The notes beneath the pieces are model-generated. The model worked only from the letters and a program-made list of their open reading frames with translations. It searched no databases and was not told the origin of the DNA. Below, piece after piece: positions 53,830 through 56,441 of a DNA stretch of 56,441 nucleotides (positions within the stretch are counted from its first letter, which is position 1; each line of letters starts with the position of its first letter). The stretch is from an uncultured Oceanospirillaceae bacterium. GTDB taxonomy: Bacteria > Pseudomonadota > Gammaproteobacteria > Pseudomonadales > Balneatricaceae. The stretch lies in assembly GCA_937138495.1 (NCBI GenBank), contig CAKZPE010000084.1:1-56441 (forward strand). The letters are read 5' to 3'. Both the position numbers and the translations under genes were made by a program.

Positions 53830-53988
53830 AAAACCCATCAGAAATCCAAATGGGATACGCTCAGAGCGTTGGTTCCTTCACATACAATCGTCGACGGCAG
53901 CACTGTACGCCCTGTTCAAAATTTCTTTGATAACCTGCTATCCGAAGAAGCAGCCCGCCAGCTGATTGTCGAATCTCATATAGCGTGA
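53830..53988 (+). pseudogene. possible 3' remnant of an unknown gene
   Basis: Fifty-two codons open to a stop, with host-like wobble use and a protein-like C terminus (VRPVQNFFDNLLSEEAARQL). There is no ATG or ribosome-binding site at its left end. I do not recognise the family. Its stop codon falls inside the first 22-bp repeat. It may equally be chance. Confidence 0.25.
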
Positions 53989-54102
53989 AATGGTGACGAC
54001 AGGAAACATGGGGCCGTTTCATCCTATCTGAGATTTCTGCAGTAAGGAAAATCTCATAAGTAGTGAAACCGTTCGCAACTTATCTCAAATAGGGTGAAAT
54101 GA
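53972..54102. repeat. array of four related 22-bp repeats (three direct, one inverted)
   Basis: Copies at 53972-53993, 54050-54071 and 54081-54102 read ATCTCA-n-ATAG-n-GTGAAA-like; the copy at 54014-54035 is inverted. Copies 1 and 2 pair over 20 of 22 positions (two of them G-T), around a 20-base spacer. Copies 1 and 4 agree at 18 of 22 positions and stay similar for about 10 bases beyond. The pattern resembles transposase or replication-protein binding arrays, such as Tn7-like ends; identity is unproven. Confidence 0.75.
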
Positions 54103-54165
54103 TGAATATAGTCTGAGCAACAGACTTGAGAGAGATAGTTATTTAATGAAACCACAAATCTACTT

Positions 54166-55101
54166 TCATAAAAATTTTTCAGCAAAAGCGCGCTTTCCCC
54201 TAGGTTCAGTATATGTAGCCTGCTTTTTTGCTTGATAGAAAAAACCTGAGACATACAGGTCGTGATCACCAATTACAACTTGAACCGACAGCTCATGACC
54301 ATCACCCCACGTATCACGAATATTAGCCCTGCAAGTTTCACCACGTAATTCAAAATCAAACTTTTCGCTCTCGCCATCCCAACTATTCACAGCAGCTCTG
54401 ATGAGAGTTTCACAAATAGTGTCTCTCTTCTTTTTTGACAGCATTTCAAGTGAAGACTCTTTAATTGGGCCAAACATACCGCTGTTATTGAACGCTTCTA
54501 GAATTTTTCGCATATGAGCACCTGAGTGCTGATTCACAAACAAAGAAGAGCGAGATCCATGAGGACTGCCAAGAATTAATGAACGGATATTCCACCAAGT
54601 TTCGGCAACTTGTGAACTCCAAACATTATTGAGTAAGTGCTGTGAAAACCAAATTAATGCATCTCGGCTACGAATGGTACCGTCAGCTTCTAACTCAACC
54701 GAGTATGCTTCTACAACTACAGGATAAGCGTTATCTGCATACAATGGCTGATTCAGTTTATATGCACGGAGCTCATCTAACTTCTCTACTGCTTCAATAA
54801 GACGATCTGCTTTTTCTTCAGTATAAGGGCATGTCACAAACCCCCGTACAAAGAGCACCGTATGATCAATAGTTTTATAAGCATCCAATCCATTTAACCC
54901 ATAAATCTCTTCAGTTGAGCCTTTCGCAGGAATAGTCAATATCGGATGCCAATCTGGAAAAGTTTCAACGACGCTTCCTAATTCATTTATAAGGCCATTT
55001 AAAACCATTCTTCCTGCACTTGGATCTTCAAGATTTTCCGTGAGGTAGCTGGCAGCACGCATGGTTTGTTCTGTAGCAACTGAAGGTGCTCGAAATTCCA
55101 T
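54166..55101 (-). CDS. hypothetical protein, accessory segment
   Basis: I do not recognise this 311-residue protein. It is acidic and soluble-looking, without signal peptide or membrane segment. The N-terminal half (TETFPDWHPILTIP-like region, then DHTVLFVRGFVTCPYTEEKADRLIEAVEKL) looks alpha/beta; the middle is helical (ALIWFSQHLLNNVWSSQVAETWWNIRSLILG). The C-terminal part is beta-rich, ending YVSGFFYQAKKQ. GAGGAAC precedes the ATG. Base composition is lower in GC than the genes to the left. It is divergent from the frameshifted nuclease-fold-like gene, so the two may form one accessory module. Confidence 0.7.
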   Translation of the reverse strand: MEFRAPSVATEQTMRAASYLTENLEDPSAGRMVLNGLINELGSVVETFPDWHPILTIPAKGSTEEIYGLNGLDAYKTIDHTVLFVRGFVTCPYTEEKADRLIEAVEKLDELRAYKLNQPLYADNAYPVVVEAYSVELEADGTIRSRDALIWFSQHLLNNVWSSQVAETWWNIRSLILGSPHGSRSSLFVNQHSGAHMRKILEAFNNSGMFGPIKESSLEMLSKKKRDTICETLIRAAVNSWDGESEKFDFELRGETCRANIRDTWGDGHELSVQVVIGDHDLYVSGFFYQAKKQATYTEPRGKRAFAEKFL

Positions 55102-55415
55102 ATTTGTTCCTCAAACATAAGTGAAAACTCATAGATCACAATCTAACGTAAAGATGCAACTTACGCAAATAATAAAGTTAGGGAGAACTTTGAAGCTTTA
55201 GAAGTGATGCTACAGTTTGTGACTGTTAGGAGACTTCAGGTGCCCACTAGAAAAACGCCTCTAGGCATTTACGGGCGCTACTATCGAACTTTGATCAATG
55301 CATGTGCAGTCAACACTTACATCATAAGTAGACTAGGGTTACTATTTTTAACTCTACAGGCGATTTCAATGATGTACGTCTACTCCGCTGAACATCAGGA
55401 AAAAGGAAATAGTCT
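55102..55415. promoter_or_regulatory. divergent promoter region of the accessory gene pair
   Basis: About 310 bp of AT-rich sequence. An open frame at 55204-55449 has no ribosome-binding site and an unlikely composition, so I do not call it. The motif CTCAAACATAAGTGAAAAC near 55112 weakly recalls the 22-bp repeats at 53972-54102. An AAGGAA site lies at the right end before the GTG start of the next gene. Confidence 0.35.
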
Positions 55416-56380
55416 GTGTTGTTCGAAGAAAAAGAACGAAAATTTCTAGGCCCTAAAAGTCGTTCCGAGTTGGAATTTGATTATTTAGACCGCTCAGGCA
55501 CCCAAGAGGCTAAAAAAGTAAGAGAATTTCTTGAAAAATCTTTGAGGAATATCCTGAAGAAGAAAAGAAAGATATTCGCTCACGAATACAATCCAAAAGA
55601 AATATAGACTTTAAGTCAGCTGCATTTGAGATGATTCTTTTCGCATCAATCAGAGCGCTAGGATGCACTCTCATATCTCATCCAGAGCTAAATAATGGCT
55701 CACCTAAAAAGCCCGACTTCCTTGTCACTACCCCAGAGGGAGACGAATTTTATTTAGAAGCAATTGTTGTAACTGAACAAGATCTAGTACCTGGAGCAGA
55801 AGCTCACAAAAATGCAGTTTTAGATGCATTAGATAAACTGGAGTCACCTAACTTCTTTTTGGCAATTGATGCTGACGGCCAACCTAACTCTAGACCTAGC
55901 AGTAAAAAACTGAGAACTTCAGTAGCCCAATGGCTGGAATCATTAAATCCAGATGAGATCTCCCAGAAAATTCAGCTTAGCGGTATATCAACGCTACCAA
56001 AATTAGAGTGGCAACATGATGGCTGGGATGTTGAGTTCTTAGCAATTCCAAAGAATGAGGACTGTCGCAAGGCCAGCGAGAGGTTGATATGTATGAACAT
56101 GCCAGAGATTCGACCTCTTGATACCGGACGACAACTTAAAAAAGCTATTAAAACCAAAGGCAACAGATATGGGGAACTGAGTAAACCATTAATTATCGCC
56201 ATTGGCGTAGACTCTAAGCATGTTGATAAATTCACAGCTATAAATGCACTTTTTGGAGATACAACAATAACTATCGATATAAGTTCGGGTGAACTTAGTG
56301 GGAGTAAAAGAGAACCGAATGGTGCTTGGTTTTCTAGGGGAGGTCCTCAATATACCAGGGTCAGTGTAGTGGTCAACTAA
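55416..56380 (+). pseudogene. nuclease-fold-like hypothetical protein gene, split by a -1 frameshift
   Basis: Begins with GTG at 55416 after AAGGAA. Frame 1 reads MLFEEKERKFLGPKSRSELE then FDYLDRSGTQEAKKVREFLEK; it runs on alone to a stop at 55607. From about 55538 the -1 frame continues the sense: IFEEYPEEEKKDIRSRI, then FEMILFASIRALGC, HPELN, KPDFLV and EFYLEAIVVTE, to the stop at 56380. Together this gives about 320 residues of a hypothetical family I recall with the FDYLDRS...HPEL...PDFLV...FYLEA order. PDFLV/FYLEA resembles a PD-(D/E)xK nuclease core without the usual lysine. The shift point is the run GAAAAAT at 55533-55539. Confidence 0.7.
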
Positions 56381-56441
56381 TTCCGGACAGTAAGTTAAGC
56401 TTTTCTTCTGCTCGCGTTGGAGTTAACCCGTTGTTGTATTG
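56373..56441 (-). mobile_element. C-terminal end of a probable IS3-family transposase (partial, runs off the window)
   Basis: The minus strand from the right edge reads QYNNGLTPTRAEEKLNLLSG to a stop at 56373. The GLTPxxAEEK pattern is like the C terminus of IS3-group OrfB transposases (compare the common NGGLSPxxxE ending). The element end should lie near 56360-56390, where TGTAGTGGTCAACTAATTCC occurs. It overlaps the last codons of the split gene to the left. Only 22 codons are visible, so the family call is tentative. Confidence 0.5.

Larger units (their letters stand above)
53622..54165. other. gene-free junction between core-like and accessory DNA
   Basis: About 540 bp. The left part holds a short stem CAGCC / GGCTG with ATTTTT (53794-53813), a possible plus-strand terminator. 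53830-53988 is an open stretch that could be a gene remnant. 53972-54102 holds the 22-bp repeat array. The base composition changes here, from GC-rich on the left to AT-rich on the right. No intact gene is visible. Confidence 0.5.

Noticed and set aside
53972..54102. CRISPR array
   Set aside because: Only four diverged units, one of them inverted, with unequal spacing; no cas genes in the window.
55204..55449. 81-residue open frame on the plus strand between the accessory genes
   Set aside because: No ribosome-binding site, unusual composition, and it overlaps the well-supported GTG start of the split gene.

Overview
The window looks like chromosomal DNA of a marine gammaproteobacterium of the Oceanospirillales/Pseudomonadales kind. 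This rests on protein resemblance and gene order, not on a database match. The block hemF-aroE / tsaC / dprA / LysM protein / def-fmt-rsmB-trkA-trkH / lpxL-type acyltransferase / glyQ-glyS / gmhB (about 17.2-33.3 kb) follows the order found beside the replication origin in Pseudomonas. Two near-perfect parS (ParB-binding) sequences at 28852 and 33257 agree with an origin-proximal position.

Layout. 0-6 kb: a chemoreceptor (minus strand), a pseudoazurin-type blue copper protein, an Atm1-type ABC exporter overlapping an MFS transporter, and a LoiP-like lipoprotein protease. 6.8-14.3 kb: a tight seven-gene minus-strand operon that imports nucleosides (BMP-family binding protein, double ATPase, two permeases), hydrolyses them (nucleoside hydrolase), phosphorylates the sugar (ribokinase family) and ends with an isopenicillin-N-synthase-type Fe(II)/2-oxoglutarate oxygenase of unknown substrate. 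14.6-17.0 kb: a LonB/AsrA-type protease. 17.2-33.5 kb: the core block above plus a YtoQ-family protein and a DUF2164 protein.

33.6-53.6 kb is a variable region of ordinary composition: TauE/SafE permease, a small orphan protein, a LysR regulator divergent from qorB, a periplasmic-sensing diguanylate cyclase, a LysE exporter divergent from an Lrp/AsnC regulator, an XRE regulator divergent from a secreted beta-propeller protein, an SLC13-type permease with LysR, a second chemoreceptor, a GntR regulator, a CPA2 antiporter, another Lrp regulator, a two-gene operon pairing a free-amino-acid-hydroxylase-like dioxygenase with a class V PLP enzyme, a solute-binding protein and a TenA_E protein.

53.6-56.4 kb is a lower-GC accessory segment. 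It opens with an array of four related 22-bp repeats (three direct, one inverted). It then carries an unrecognised 311-residue protein and, divergently, a gene of a nuclease-fold-like family split by a -1 frameshift. It ends in the C-terminal coding end of what looks like an IS3-family transposase. The best leads for something undescribed are this segment, the dioxygenase/PLP operon and the oxygenase in the nucleoside operon. The paired parS sites and a codon-usage patch inside glyS are also worth a look.
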